From: Sporocytophaga sp.
Lineage (GTDB): Bacteria; Bacteroidota; Bacteroidia; Cytophagales; Cytophagaceae
Reading direction: 5' to 3'
Length of the DNA: 64,000 nt
Assembly: GCF_017745095.1 (NCBI RefSeq)
Contig: NZ_JAGHZZ010000001.1
Location: forward strand, 496,001-560,000
Shown: piece by piece, positions 25,154-34,018 of the stretch
How the letters are laid out: every line of letters begins with the position of its first letter
Position numbering within the stretch: the first letter of the stretch is position 1
Notes under the pieces: generated by a model
What the model was told of the DNA's origin: nothing
Database searches by the model: none
What the model saw: only the letters and a program-made list of their open reading frames with translations
Translations under genes and position numbers: made by a program

Positions 25154-26549
25154 AAAATCAGGGCTGCTGTTTCTGCTGGCAGCCCTTGTTATTTTTTCCT
25201 GTAAAAAAGAACCGTCAAGGATAGGAAATAGCTTACAGCCTCCTGATATTCAGACAGACTTAAGTTTTAATGATTCATTTAAGGCTCAGACCAGCACGGT
25301 TTTAGTAAATGATTCAATAGTTACTTCGAATGATCCGCATAATACTGTAGATCCTAATAATAATGTTTTTGGCCTGGTAGGGCAATCCTATGATCCTGTT
25401 TTTGGGAGAATAACAGCCAAAACTTTTGGGCAACTGAAATATAATGTCAAAGGAAATTTTAGCTTTGGTACTAACCCTGTCTTTGATAGCGCTGTATTTT
25501 CGTTGATCCCTGATGGCTTCTATGGAGATACAACGCTTTCTAATCAGCTTGACCAATCTATTTCTGTTTACCAATTAACAGGTGGTTTAGATACGGGGAT
25601 CGTTTATAAAGCAACTTCCCCTGAAATTCCTTATGACTTAAGTAAAAAATTGGCAACAGTTAATTTCCCGGCTAACCAGAAGCAGCCTGCTTCTATACAT
25701 GTCAGACTTGAAGATGAAAATTTTGCTAAAAAAATTATACAAGATGGAATTACTTCGGACTCTGCTTTGTTGAAGTACTGCAAAGGAATTGCCCTGGTTG
25801 CAGAAAATAAAGATGTTTTAGTGAGGAAACTTTATTTATATCCTACGGAATCTGGATTTAGTGGAATAAAGATTTATTATCATAATGATCAGACTTACTC
25901 CTCTGTGGTATTAAACTTCATTTATAAGAATCCAAAGTTTTATACAATAGCAGCTGACAGATCTGGAACTCCGCTTGCTGGATTGGGTAATCAAAGTTAT
26001 GGAGCCGAGATTACCGGAAATGTGTCTTATGCACAAGCCGGTACTGGTGTAATGACAAAGCTTTCTTTCCCAGGTTTGGATAAATTCCTAAAGGAAATGA
26101 AGGATGGAGAACAAATTATTATTAATAAAGCAGAAATAGTAATAAAACCTGAGATGCCAATAGGTTTTCCTGTAATACCCCGAATGGATTTATACCAGAC
26201 TGGAGAAAATGGAAGGATGTTAAAAATTGGGAATGCTTCTGCTTCTGTTCAGAGAAATGGTGCTTACTTATTTGGGACAGCATTTCCTGCTACAGCTTAC
26301 TTTGATTATGATAAGAGTAAACTTATTTACAGGTTTTCAATAGGATCATATTTGCAGGCAGTGGCAGATGATTTAATAACATTAAGGCCGTTCTTGGTAT
26401 CTGCATCTGAGAATATTTTAGTATATTCAACAGGGACTGAAGGGGGGGCACTAAATTTTTATAGCCTTTATAGATCTGTTTTGAAAAACGATACTTCAGT
26501 AGAGGCCGACAGAATAAAATTGAACATTTATTATACGATCGTAAAATAA
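25137..26549 (+). CDS. DUF4270 lipoprotein
   Basis: A 470-residue exported lipoprotein. The signal peptide ends in the lipobox IFSC (residues 19-22), then KKEPSRIG. The rest follows the DUF4270 family: VNDSIVTSND, VGQSYDPVFGRITAKTFGQL near residue 75, DSAVFSLIPDGFYGDT, and a C-terminal half rich in beta strands. The function of DUF4270 is unknown; a surface or periplasmic role is likely. The ATG at 25137 is chosen for the lipoprotein signal. It overlaps the end of the upstream gene by 17 bases, implying coupled translation. Confidence 0.85.
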   Translation: MNLLTKKSGLLFLLAALVIFSCKKEPSRIGNSLQPPDIQTDLSFNDSFKAQTSTVLVNDSIVTSNDPHNTVDPNNNVFGLVGQSYDPVFGRITAKTFGQLKYNVKGNFSFGTNPVFDSAVFSLIPDGFYGDTTLSNQLDQSISVYQLTGGLDTGIVYKATSPEIPYDLSKKLATVNFPANQKQPASIHVRLEDENFAKKIIQDGITSDSALLKYCKGIALVAENKDVLVRKLYLYPTESGFSGIKIYYHNDQTYSSVVLNFIYKNPKFYTIAADRSGTPLAGLGNQSYGAEITGNVSYAQAGTGVMTKLSFPGLDKFLKEMKDGEQIIINKAEIVIKPEMPIGFPVIPRMDLYQTGENGRMLKIGNASASVQRNGAYLFGTAFPATAYFDYDKSKLIYRFSIGSYLQAVADDLITLRPFLVSASENILVYSTGTEGGALNFYSLYRSVLKNDTSVEADRIKLNIYYTIVK

Positions 26550-26601
26550 AATTAAGTTAGAGTAAAAAACGATCTGTTAATTTAAATCCCATTGAATTAA
26601 G

Positions 26602-28437
26602 ATGTGTGGAATTGTTGCTTACGTTGGAAATAAAGAAGCTTCTCCGATTTTAATAAAGGGTCTTAAAAGACTTGAGTATAGAGGCTATGATAGTGCAGGT
26701 ATTGCTCTTTTAAACGGAAATTTAAATGTTTATAAGAAAAAAGGTAAAGTAAGCGAGCTCGAAGAATACCTGAAGGATCATAAAATTGATAGTAATATCG
26801 GAATAGGACATACCCGCTGGGCTACTCACGGTGTTCCTAATGACGTGAACGCACACCCTCATTTTTCTTCCAAAAAAGATCTTGCCATCATTCATAATGG
26901 TATTATTGAAAATTATGCTTCACTTAAAAAGGATCTTGAACAAAGAGGTCATGTCTTTTTAAGTGAAACAGATTCAGAGGTTTTTATCCATTTTATTGAA
27001 GACATCAGAGATAATAATCAGTGTTCTCTTGAAGAGGCAGTGAGACTTGCTCTTACCAAAGTAGTTGGAGCGTATGCAATTGTCATTATCTCCAAAGATG
27101 ATCCGAATCAATTGATAGCGGCGAGAAAAGGAAGTCCCTTGGTAATTGGTCTGGGACAAGGGGAATTCTTCATCGCATCTGATGCATCTCCTATCATTGA
27201 ATATACTAATGAGGTGGTTTATCTTAATGATCTTGAAATTGCAGTCATTAAAGATGGTCGCTTGAACATTAAGACTATTGAGGATGTTCAGACAACTCCT
27301 TACATACATAGACTTGATCTTGAACTTGATCAGATTGAAAAAGGCGGTTATGAGCATTTTATGCTTAAGGAAATATTCGAGCAGCCTAAATCAATCAAGG
27401 ACTGTCTGAGAGGTAGAGTAATTTCTGAACAAGGTCACCTGGCCCTGGGCGGAATCAGACAGTATCTTAATAAACTAGTTAACGCAGACAGAATTATCAT
27501 TCTTGGATGCGGAACTTCATGGCATGCAGGACTGGTAGCTGAATATATTTTTGAAGAATTTGCCCGAATACCTGTCGAAGTTGAATACGCATCGGAGTTC
27601 AGATACCGCAATCCTATAATAAAAGAAGGAGATGTTGTTATTGCAATTTCTCAAAGTGGAGAAACTGCTGATACGCTTGCAGCTATAGAACTTGCGAAGT
27701 CTAAAGGTGCAATTATATTTGGAGTTTGTAATGTCGTAGGTTCTTCAATTGCTAGAGCATCTCATGAAGGAGCATATCTGCATGCTGGTCCTGAAATCGG
27801 TGTTGCCAGTACAAAAGCATTTACAGCTCAGGTTACAGTGCTTACAATGATGGCTATTATTGTTGGTCATAGAAGGGGAACTATCAAAGAAAGTCTGTTT
27901 CATCAGCTCTTGATTGATTTGGAAAATCTTCCTGCTAAAGTGGAGAAGGCACTTAAAACTAATGATCAGATCAAATACATCTCATCAATATTTAAAGACG
28001 CAAGTAATTTCCTTTATCTAGGAAGGGGGGCTAATTTCCCTGTCGCTTTGGAAGGTGCTCTTAAACTTAAAGAAATATCCTATATTCATGCAGAAGGCTA
28101 TCCGGCAGCTGAGATGAAACATGGTCCTATTGCACTGATTGATGAAGAAATGCCTGTAATGGTTATTGCTACAAAGGATCAGACCTATGAAAAAATAGTA
28201 AGTAATATTCAGGAGGTTCGTGCGAGAAAAGGTAAGGTAATAGCTATTGTTACAGAAGGGGATAAACAAATTGAAGCTATGGCAGATTTTGTGATCGAAG
28301 TTCCTGGAACACATGAATTTTTGATGCCTATCGTATCAGTAGTGCCATTGCAGCTTTTATCCTACCATATTGCAGTAATGAGAGGTTGTAATGTGGATCA
28401 ACCAAGAAACCTAGCAAAATCCGTAACTGTAGAATAA
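26602..28437 (+). CDS. glmS: Glutamine-fructose-6-phosphate aminotransferase (isomerizing)
   Basis: A 611-residue enzyme that makes glucosamine-6-phosphate, the first step to peptidoglycan and lipopolysaccharide amino sugars. The N-terminal glutaminase domain starts MCGIVAYVGN with Cys2 as nucleophile, and shows GIGHTRWATHG and HNGIIENY. Two SIS domains follow (about 290-420 and 460-600) with GCGTSWHAG, ISQSGETADT and the late LGRGANFPVALEGALKLKEIS. It ends in the family's NLAKSVTVE. No glmS ribozyme is recognisable upstream. A terminator follows. Confidence 0.97.
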   Translation: MCGIVAYVGNKEASPILIKGLKRLEYRGYDSAGIALLNGNLNVYKKKGKVSELEEYLKDHKIDSNIGIGHTRWATHGVPNDVNAHPHFSSKKDLAIIHNGIIENYASLKKDLEQRGHVFLSETDSEVFIHFIEDIRDNNQCSLEEAVRLALTKVVGAYAIVIISKDDPNQLIAARKGSPLVIGLGQGEFFIASDASPIIEYTNEVVYLNDLEIAVIKDGRLNIKTIEDVQTTPYIHRLDLELDQIEKGGYEHFMLKEIFEQPKSIKDCLRGRVISEQGHLALGGIRQYLNKLVNADRIIILGCGTSWHAGLVAEYIFEEFARIPVEVEYASEFRYRNPIIKEGDVVIAISQSGETADTLAAIELAKSKGAIIFGVCNVVGSSIARASHEGAYLHAGPEIGVASTKAFTAQVTVLTMMAIIVGHRRGTIKESLFHQLLIDLENLPAKVEKALKTNDQIKYISSIFKDASNFLYLGRGANFPVALEGALKLKEISYIHAEGYPAAEMKHGPIALIDEEMPVMVIATKDQTYEKIVSNIQEVRARKGKVIAIVTEGDKQIEAMADFVIEVPGTHEFLMPIVSVVPLQLLSYHIAVMRGCNVDQPRNLAKSVTVE

Positions 28438-28444
28438 AATATTC

Positions 28445-28476
28445 AAAAAAGGGGACATAAAAGTTCCCTTTTTTTA
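28445..28476 (+). terminator. Terminator of glmS
   Basis: An A-run with GGGGAC pairs with GTTCCC and a T-run across a 6-base loop (one G-U pair), ending in seven T residues. It begins a few bases past the glmS stop. Confidence 0.8.
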
Positions 28477-28544
28477 TATCAAAAGGTTCATTATTTCGGA
28501 TAAAATTTTTTTTTAAGCTATTTTTAGGCCCTAATTAAGATATT

Positions 28545-28928
28545 ATGGCCAAAATTATAATAAACAGTCAATCAGCGCCTGCTCCGATAGGCCCATACAG
28601 CCAGGCAGTTAAAGCTGGCAATACCTTGTATATTTCCGGACAGATTGCTTTGATTCCTGACACAGGATCAATGGATAATAAGTCTATTCAGGAAGAAACT
28701 CATAGGGTAATGAAAAATCTTGGAGAAATTTTAAAAGCTGCGGGCCTGAATTACTCCAATGTTGTGAAATGCACCATTTTCGTAAAGGATTTGAATAATT
28801 TTGGCGCTGTTAACCTGGTTTACGGAGAATATTTTACTTCAGAACCTCCGGCAAGAGAAACTGTAGAAGTGAGCCGATTGCCAAAAGATGCTAATGTTGA
28901 GATTTCCTGCATCGCTGTAGCAGAATAG
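28545..28928 (+). CDS. ridA: RidA family enamine/imine deaminase
   Basis: A 127-residue RidA/YjgF protein, which hydrolyses reactive enamines such as 2-aminoacrylate formed by PLP enzymes. The full family pattern is present: PAPIGPYSQAV, LYISGQIALIP, VVKCTIFVKDLNNF, and the closing stretch with PARETVEVSRLPKDANVEI, which holds the substrate Arg near residue 104. Trimers form in the cytoplasm. It stands between glmS and gltX, separated from glmS by a terminator, and is followed 59 bases later by gltX. Confidence 0.93.
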   Translation: MAKIIINSQSAPAPIGPYSQAVKAGNTLYISGQIALIPDTGSMDNKSIQEETHRVMKNLGEILKAAGLNYSNVVKCTIFVKDLNNFGAVNLVYGEYFTSEPPARETVEVSRLPKDANVEISCIAVAE

Positions 28929-28987
28929 AAAGAGAAATCTTAAATTTAATTTACTTGTTAAAATAGTACCGAAGACGATATAGGATT

Positions 28988-30541
28988 ATGGAAAGAGAAG
29001 TCAGGGTGAGATTTGCTCCAAGCCCAACAGGAGCACTGCATATTGGTGGTGTAAGAACAGCATTGTACAATTATCTTTTTGCAAAAAAGAATAATGGAAA
29101 AATGTTGCTCAGAATAGAAGATACTGACCAAAACCGCTTTGTACCAGGTGCAGAAGAGTATATTCTACAAGCTTTGGACTGGATTGGAATCAAGCTTGAT
29201 GAAGGTATCAGAGAGGGAGGACCTAATGGCCCTTATCGTCAGTCGGAAAGAAAGGCTATGTACATGCAGTATGCCTTAAAGCTTGTTGAGGAAGGTAATG
29301 CATACTACGCATTTGATACAGCTGAAGAATTGGATGCTATGCGTGAGAGATTGAAAGCAGCTAAAGTGGCTTCTCCTCAGTATAACGCCATTACCAGAGC
29401 CACGATGAAAAATTCACTGACTCTTCCTGAAGATGAAGTGAAAAAGAGATTGGCTTCCGGAGATCCATATGTAATTCGTTTAAAGGTTCCCAGAAAAGAG
29501 GAGGTACGTCTTAATGACATGATTAGAGGCTGGGTAATGGTTCACTCATCTTCTCTTGATGATAAGGTTCTTATGAAGTCGGATGGGATGCCAACTTATC
29601 ACCTTGCCAATATCGTTGATGACCATCTAATGGGTATTACTCACGTAATTCGTGGTGAAGAATGGTTGCCTAGCGCTCCAATTCACGTGCTGATATATAA
29701 ATTTCTTGGTTGGGAGGCGACCATGCCTCAGTTTGCCCATTTACCTCTTTTGTTAAAGCCCGATGGTAATGGAAAACTTAGCAAAAGAGATGCGGAAAAA
29801 CATGGTTTCCCAATATTCCCTCTAAACTGGGAGTTTACAAATCCTGAAGATGGTAAAACCGAAAAAATCATAGGGTTCAGAGAGGAAGGGTATTTACCAG
29901 AAGCTGTAGTTAATTTTCTTGCTTTGTTAGGTTGGAATCCTGGGACTCAACAGGAATTGTTTACTATGGCAGAGTTGATTCAGGCATTTAGCCCGGAAAG
30001 AATCGGGAAATCAGGTACCAAATTTGATATTAATAAGGCTAAATGGTTCAATCAGCAATATCTTAAAGCAAAAACTTCTGAGGAATTGTCTGTCTATCTT
30101 ACAGAACAATTGAATACAAAGGGCATAAAGTTTGATGCTTCTAAAATTTCCAAAATTATTGAGTTGTTAAAAGAGCGTGTAACCTTCCCTAAAGACTTCT
30201 GGGAAGAGGGTCGTTTCTTCTTCAGCAAGCCTGAACATTATGACACGGCAGTGGTTAATTCTAAGTGGACCAACGAGGCTGTGAACATCATTGTTGAGTT
30301 TAAAGACGAACTGAAAAAAGAATCTGAAGTAAGCGCTGATCGTGCAAAAGATTTACTCAATCAAGTACTTGAGAAAAACGGAGTCAAGATTGGCAAAATG
30401 CTACAGGCACTAAGATTAGCTATTACAGGAGCGGGTTCCGGTCCTGACCTGATGCAAATTATAGAAGTATTAGGAGCTAAAGAAACAGTTAGTCGTATAG
30501 ATTCAGCTTTGCAGGTTCTCAGCGAACATGTAAAAGCTTAA
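28988..30541 (+). CDS. gltX: Glutamate-tRNA ligase
   Basis: A 517-residue class I aminoacyl-tRNA synthetase. The HIGH element is PSPTGALHIGGVRTALYN (residues 10-27) and the KMSKS loop is GNGKLSKRD near 260. LLRIEDTDQNR and THVIRGEEWLPSAPIHVLIY are also typical. The C-terminal anticodon-binding helices occupy about 340-515. I see no motif that settles discriminating versus non-discriminating charging of glutaminyl tRNA. It is followed by a 79-residue unknown gene after four bases. Confidence 0.97.
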   Translation: MEREVRVRFAPSPTGALHIGGVRTALYNYLFAKKNNGKMLLRIEDTDQNRFVPGAEEYILQALDWIGIKLDEGIREGGPNGPYRQSERKAMYMQYALKLVEEGNAYYAFDTAEELDAMRERLKAAKVASPQYNAITRATMKNSLTLPEDEVKKRLASGDPYVIRLKVPRKEEVRLNDMIRGWVMVHSSSLDDKVLMKSDGMPTYHLANIVDDHLMGITHVIRGEEWLPSAPIHVLIYKFLGWEATMPQFAHLPLLLKPDGNGKLSKRDAEKHGFPIFPLNWEFTNPEDGKTEKIIGFREEGYLPEAVVNFLALLGWNPGTQQELFTMAELIQAFSPERIGKSGTKFDINKAKWFNQQYLKAKTSEELSVYLTEQLNTKGIKFDASKISKIIELLKERVTFPKDFWEEGRFFFSKPEHYDTAVVNSKWTNEAVNIIVEFKDELKKESEVSADRAKDLLNQVLEKNGVKIGKMLQALRLAITGAGSGPDLMQIIEVLGAKETVSRIDSALQVLSEHVKA

Positions 30542-30545
30542 AGCT

Positions 30546-30785
30546 ATGGCTAAAAGAAAAGCAGCTAAAAGGGAAAAACCAAAAGTGAATAAAGAACTTG
30601 ATGGTTTTGACATCAGAGTAAATACGTTTGGAGAAATTGTTTCCAGTTTTGATCTGGATAAGGTTAATGACTTCCTTGATAAGAATGTTGATGATAAAAA
30701 ACTCAGAGGAAGGGAAGATTTGAAGAAAGGTCATCCTATTACAGAAGAAGATGGTTTAGAAGAAGAGGAAAATGACGAGGATTAA
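30546..30785 (+). CDS. Small highly charged conserved-looking protein, unknown
   Basis: A 79-residue cytoplasmic protein with a Lys-rich start (AKRKAAKREKPKVNKEL), a middle that looks folded (FDIRVNTFGEIVSSFDLDKVNDFLDKNVDDKKL) and an acidic tail of Glu and Asp. It starts four bases after gltX and is clearly co-transcribed with it. It has the good start and frame usage of a real gene. The middle (VNTFGEIVSSFDLDKVNDFL) is the sort of segment that could bind a protein partner. I know no function. Confidence 0.65.
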   Translation: MAKRKAAKREKPKVNKELDGFDIRVNTFGEIVSSFDLDKVNDFLDKNVDDKKLRGREDLKKGHPITEEDGLEEEENDED

Positions 30786-30838
30786 CCATTAAATTGTATA
30801 GAATTAATTAGTTTACTTTTTATCTTGAGAGCAGCGCT

Positions 30839-31495
30839 TTGTTAAACGTATTGAAAAATACGGGATATTTCTTTTTCCTGTTTCTACTGTATTTAATAAC
30901 AGGAGCTGTTCTCTTATTTCTTTTTTTTAAAGGACCTATTGAGATTTTCCTTAACCAGTTTCATACTCCATTCCTTGACGAATTCTTTCAGATAATAACG
31001 ATGTTCGGGGAAGGGATACTTCCAGTCTGCATTATTATAATCCTTTTCTTTAGGAAAATTTATATTGGTATAGTTGCTAGTATTTCATTAATAGTCAGTA
31101 CTATTATTGTTCAAAGCCTAAAGCGTACAATTTTCAGTGATGTATTAAGGCCGAAAGCATATCTGAAGGATGTTCCTGATTTATATTACATAGAAAATAT
31201 TGAAATATACTCTCTTCATAGTTTTCCTTCTGGCCACTCGTCCGGAGCGTTTACCTTGTTTATGGTACTGGCTTACTTTGCTAAGAATAAATTTGTCCAG
31301 TTATTTTGTTTTATAATGGCATTTATGGTAACGCTTTCAAGGATTTATATGATGCAACATTTCTTTATTGATACATACTTTGGCGCTGCTATTGGAGTCC
31401 TAATTACCGCCTTAGTTATTTACTATTTTGAAAATCACAGCAATCTTAAAAATAAACCTTTTGCCAATAAACCAATCTATAAGCTAAACTCCTAG
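30839..31495 (+). CDS. PAP2 family lipid phosphatase
   Basis: A 218-residue membrane phosphatase with five or six hydrophobic segments. The three PAP2 motifs are all present: LKRTIFSDVLRP near residue 99 (KxxxxxxRP), SFPSGHSSGAF near 131 (PSGH) and SRIYMMQHFFIDTYFG near 167 (SRxxxxxHxxxD). Such enzymes remove phosphate from undecaprenyl diphosphate, phosphatidate or lipid A. The start codon is TTG: the frame opens only at 30812 and no ATG occurs before the first membrane segment. It lies five bases before the GT39 gene, in one operon. Confidence 0.85.
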   Translation: MLNVLKNTGYFFFLFLLYLITGAVLLFLFFKGPIEIFLNQFHTPFLDEFFQIITMFGEGILPVCIIIILFFRKIYIGIVASISLIVSTIIVQSLKRTIFSDVLRPKAYLKDVPDLYYIENIEIYSLHSFPSGHSSGAFTLFMVLAYFAKNKFVQLFCFIMAFMVTLSRIYMMQHFFIDTYFGAAIGVLITALVIYYFENHSNLKNKPFANKPIYKLNS

Positions 31496-31499
31496 ATCT

Positions 31500-33152
31500 A
31501 TGTATCTGCGTTATCTGCCCTATTATCTTTTAATTGCTCTGGCAGGGGCAGTTTTATTTTTGCCATTTCTTGGAAGCGTACATCTATTTGATTGGGATGA
31601 AATAAACTTTGCAGAGTCTTCAAGGGAAATGATTATGAGTGGTGATTATTTCCGTGTTCAAATCAACTACCAGCCATTTTGGGAAAAACCACCCTTATTT
31701 TTCTGGTTGCAGGCAGCAAGTATGCATTTGTTTGGGTTCAATGAATTCGCGGCGCGTTTCCCAAATGCCATTATTGGAATTATCACACTTTTGACAATTT
31801 TCAAAATAGGCACAAAAGAGTTTGATTTAAAATTTGGCTTGTTTTGGGTAATGTTTTATGCAGGATCATTTTTGCCGCATTTTTATTTTAAGTCCGGAAT
31901 TATTGATCCGTTATTTAACCTCTGCATATTCCTGGGAATTTACTTTCTGAGTCTGGTAGTCTCAGAAGACTATCAGAAGGCAGGAAAAAGAAGAAGTGAA
32001 ATCTTATTGGCTGGAATTTTTATTGGACTAGGGGTATTAACCAAGGGGCCTGTAGCAATGCTGATAGCCATACTCAGTTCTATATCTTTTATGGTAGTGA
32101 GAAAGAGACTTGGAATTTTCAGGTTTACAGAAATTGCCGTTTTTTTCTTCACTGCGGGATTGGTAGCTTTTCTATGGTTTGGCTTAGAAATTGTTAAAAA
32201 CGGTTTTTGGTTTCTCGAAGAGTTTATCGATTATCAGATTCGCTTGTTCAAAACCCAGGATGCTGGTCATGGAGGTCCGTTTTACTATCATTTTATAATA
32301 TTGTTGTTAGGCTGTTTCCCGGCTTCTTTATTTGTGTATAAGTCATTTGGCAAAGTTTATACTGATACACATAGACAGAAGGATTTGAAGTTGTGGGTAA
32401 CCATTTCTCTTTTAGTTGTACTTATTTTGTTTTCCATAGTAAAGACCAAAATAGTACACTATTCTTCTTTTTGTTATTTCCCTATTACTTTCTTAGCTGC
32501 TTATGCACTTTATAAAATAGATACTAAAAAGTTACGCTTAAAAAAGTATTTTAATATAAGTTTCGGTGTCATTGGTATTACTGTGAGCCTGGCTTTAATT
32601 CTACTTCCTTTATTTTATAAGTATAAGGATAAATTACCTCTGGATAAATTATTTCCTGATCGCTTTGCAAGAGCAAATTTGGATGCTGTTGTTCAGTGGT
32701 CCGGGCTTGAATCTCTCGCAGGAGTCTTTTATCTCATCGCTGTAATAGGGGCACTTGTACTAATTACAAGGAACAAAGTTACCAGTGGAGCAATATTGAT
32801 CTGTTGTTCAACTATGGTTGTGATAGAATTGGCAATGGCATTGATAGTTCCCAAAGTTGAGAAGTATTCCCAGGCAGCAGCAATCGAATTTTTTGAAAGC
32901 TTGCAGGGGAAAGATGTGTATGTTGAAGTAGTAGGATATAAAAGCTATGCACAGTATTTCTATTCTCAAAGAAAACCTGATTATAACCATGGTCATCCGG
33001 TAGACCTTAGTGTTTTGTTAACAGGCGACATAGACAAGCCAGCTTATTTTATTACTAAAGTTGGTCGTGAAGCAGATCTGGAAAAAACTCCAGGAGTAGA
33101 AAAAATAGGAGGGAAAAACGGCTTTTTATTTTATCGCCGTTTACCCAAATAA
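31500..33152 (+). CDS. GT39/ArnT-like polyprenyl-phosphate-dependent glycosyltransferase
   Basis: A 550-residue polytopic inner-membrane glycosyltransferase with about 11-12 spans. The first periplasmic loop has the catalytic Asp-Glu pair in FDWDEINFAESSREM near residue 32, followed by FWEKPPLFFWLQA, the ArnT/PMT hallmark. It should move a sugar from polyprenyl phosphate to a periplasmic acceptor such as lipid A or a protein. Context supports this: a DPM1-like enzyme that could make polyprenyl-phosphate sugar is transcribed towards it, five bases away, and a PAP2 phosphatase precedes it. The sugar and acceptor are unknown. Confidence 0.85.
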   Translation: MYLRYLPYYLLIALAGAVLFLPFLGSVHLFDWDEINFAESSREMIMSGDYFRVQINYQPFWEKPPLFFWLQAASMHLFGFNEFAARFPNAIIGIITLLTIFKIGTKEFDLKFGLFWVMFYAGSFLPHFYFKSGIIDPLFNLCIFLGIYFLSLVVSEDYQKAGKRRSEILLAGIFIGLGVLTKGPVAMLIAILSSISFMVVRKRLGIFRFTEIAVFFFTAGLVAFLWFGLEIVKNGFWFLEEFIDYQIRLFKTQDAGHGGPFYYHFIILLLGCFPASLFVYKSFGKVYTDTHRQKDLKLWVTISLLVVLILFSIVKTKIVHYSSFCYFPITFLAAYALYKIDTKKLRLKKYFNISFGVIGITVSLALILLPLFYKYKDKLPLDKLFPDRFARANLDAVVQWSGLESLAGVFYLIAVIGALVLITRNKVTSGAILICCSTMVVIELAMALIVPKVEKYSQAAAIEFFESLQGKDVYVEVVGYKSYAQYFYSQRKPDYNHGHPVDLSVLLTGDIDKPAYFITKVGREADLEKTPGVEKIGGKNGFLFYRRLPK

Positions 33153-33157
33153 TTTTT

Positions 33158-33901
33158 TTACTTTGAATAGATTGGAGATTTGATAATTCCCAACCTATGG
33201 AAGAAGTGAGTCAGAGAAACTTTCAGTACTCCTAATCCATAGATAGAGCTTCTTTTAAAATTGATTGAAGAAGCTTCCTCAAAGTATTTTGTTGGACAGG
33301 TTACTTCTGCAATTTCAAATCCTGCCATAAAAATCTGAGAAAGCATTTGATTGTCAAAAACAAAGTCGTCAGAGTTTTTGTGGTAAGCAATAGCTTCTAG
33401 TGCTGTTTTCGAAAACGCTCTGTAGCCAGTGTGGTACTCACTTAATTTCTGACCGATCAGTATATTCTGTGACAAGGTGAGGAATCTATTGGCAATATAT
33501 TTATACATTGGCATTCCACCTTTAAGGGCACCTTTGCCAAGAATTCTGCTGCCTAAGACTACCTGATACAAATCATTACCGATAATGCTTGTCATAGCAT
33601 GAATTAGCTTAGGAGTATACTGATAGTCTGGATGTAGCATTATTACAATATCAGCGCCAAGTTTCAAGGCCGAATCATAGCATGTTTTTTGATTTCCCCC
33701 ATAACCCTTATTTTGAGTATGAACTACCACGTGTTTTATACCTATTTCTCGGGCTACTTTTGCAGTCTGGTCTTTACTTGCATCATCTACAAGAATAACT
33801 TCGTCCACAATATCAAAAGGAATCTCATCAAAAGTTTTCTTTAATGTAAGTTCCGCATTATATGCCGGCAGCACTACCGCGACTTTTTTGTTGTTGTACA
33901 T
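33158..33901 (-). CDS. DPM1-like family 2 glycosyltransferase
   Basis: A 247-residue cytosolic GT2 enzyme of the dolichyl-phosphate mannose synthase type. Motifs include VVLPAYNAELTLKKTF, EVILVDDASKDQT near residue 35 and the nucleotide/metal region IVIMLHPDYQYTP near 90. QNKGYGGNQKTCYDSAL is the usual sequence before it. It has no C-terminal membrane helices, unlike the GtrB group. It probably makes a polyprenyl-phosphate sugar, the donor that the convergent GT39 enzyme needs. The two genes end five bases apart, with no terminator seen between them. Confidence 0.85.
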   Translation of the reverse strand: MYNNKKVAVVLPAYNAELTLKKTFDEIPFDIVDEVILVDDASKDQTAKVAREIGIKHVVVHTQNKGYGGNQKTCYDSALKLGADIVIMLHPDYQYTPKLIHAMTSIIGNDLYQVVLGSRILGKGALKGGMPMYKYIANRFLTLSQNILIGQKLSEYHTGYRAFSKTALEAIAYHKNSDDFVFDNQMLSQIFMAGFEIAEVTCPTKYFEEASSINFKRSSIYGLGVLKVSLTHFFHRLGIIKSPIYSK

Positions 33902-34018
33902 AAAATATTGAGAGAATTCAGATTTTAATTTCCTTGCAAATTAAGATATTTAGACCTGTTTAGGAAACAGCTAGGGAAAATTTGTCCGTATGAGGATTTT
34001 GAAATATTAATTTGAACC

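Noticed and set aside
26550-26601. A glmS ribozyme upstream of glmS
   Set aside because: The spacer is about 50 bases, too short for the ribozyme, and has none of its conserved pieces.
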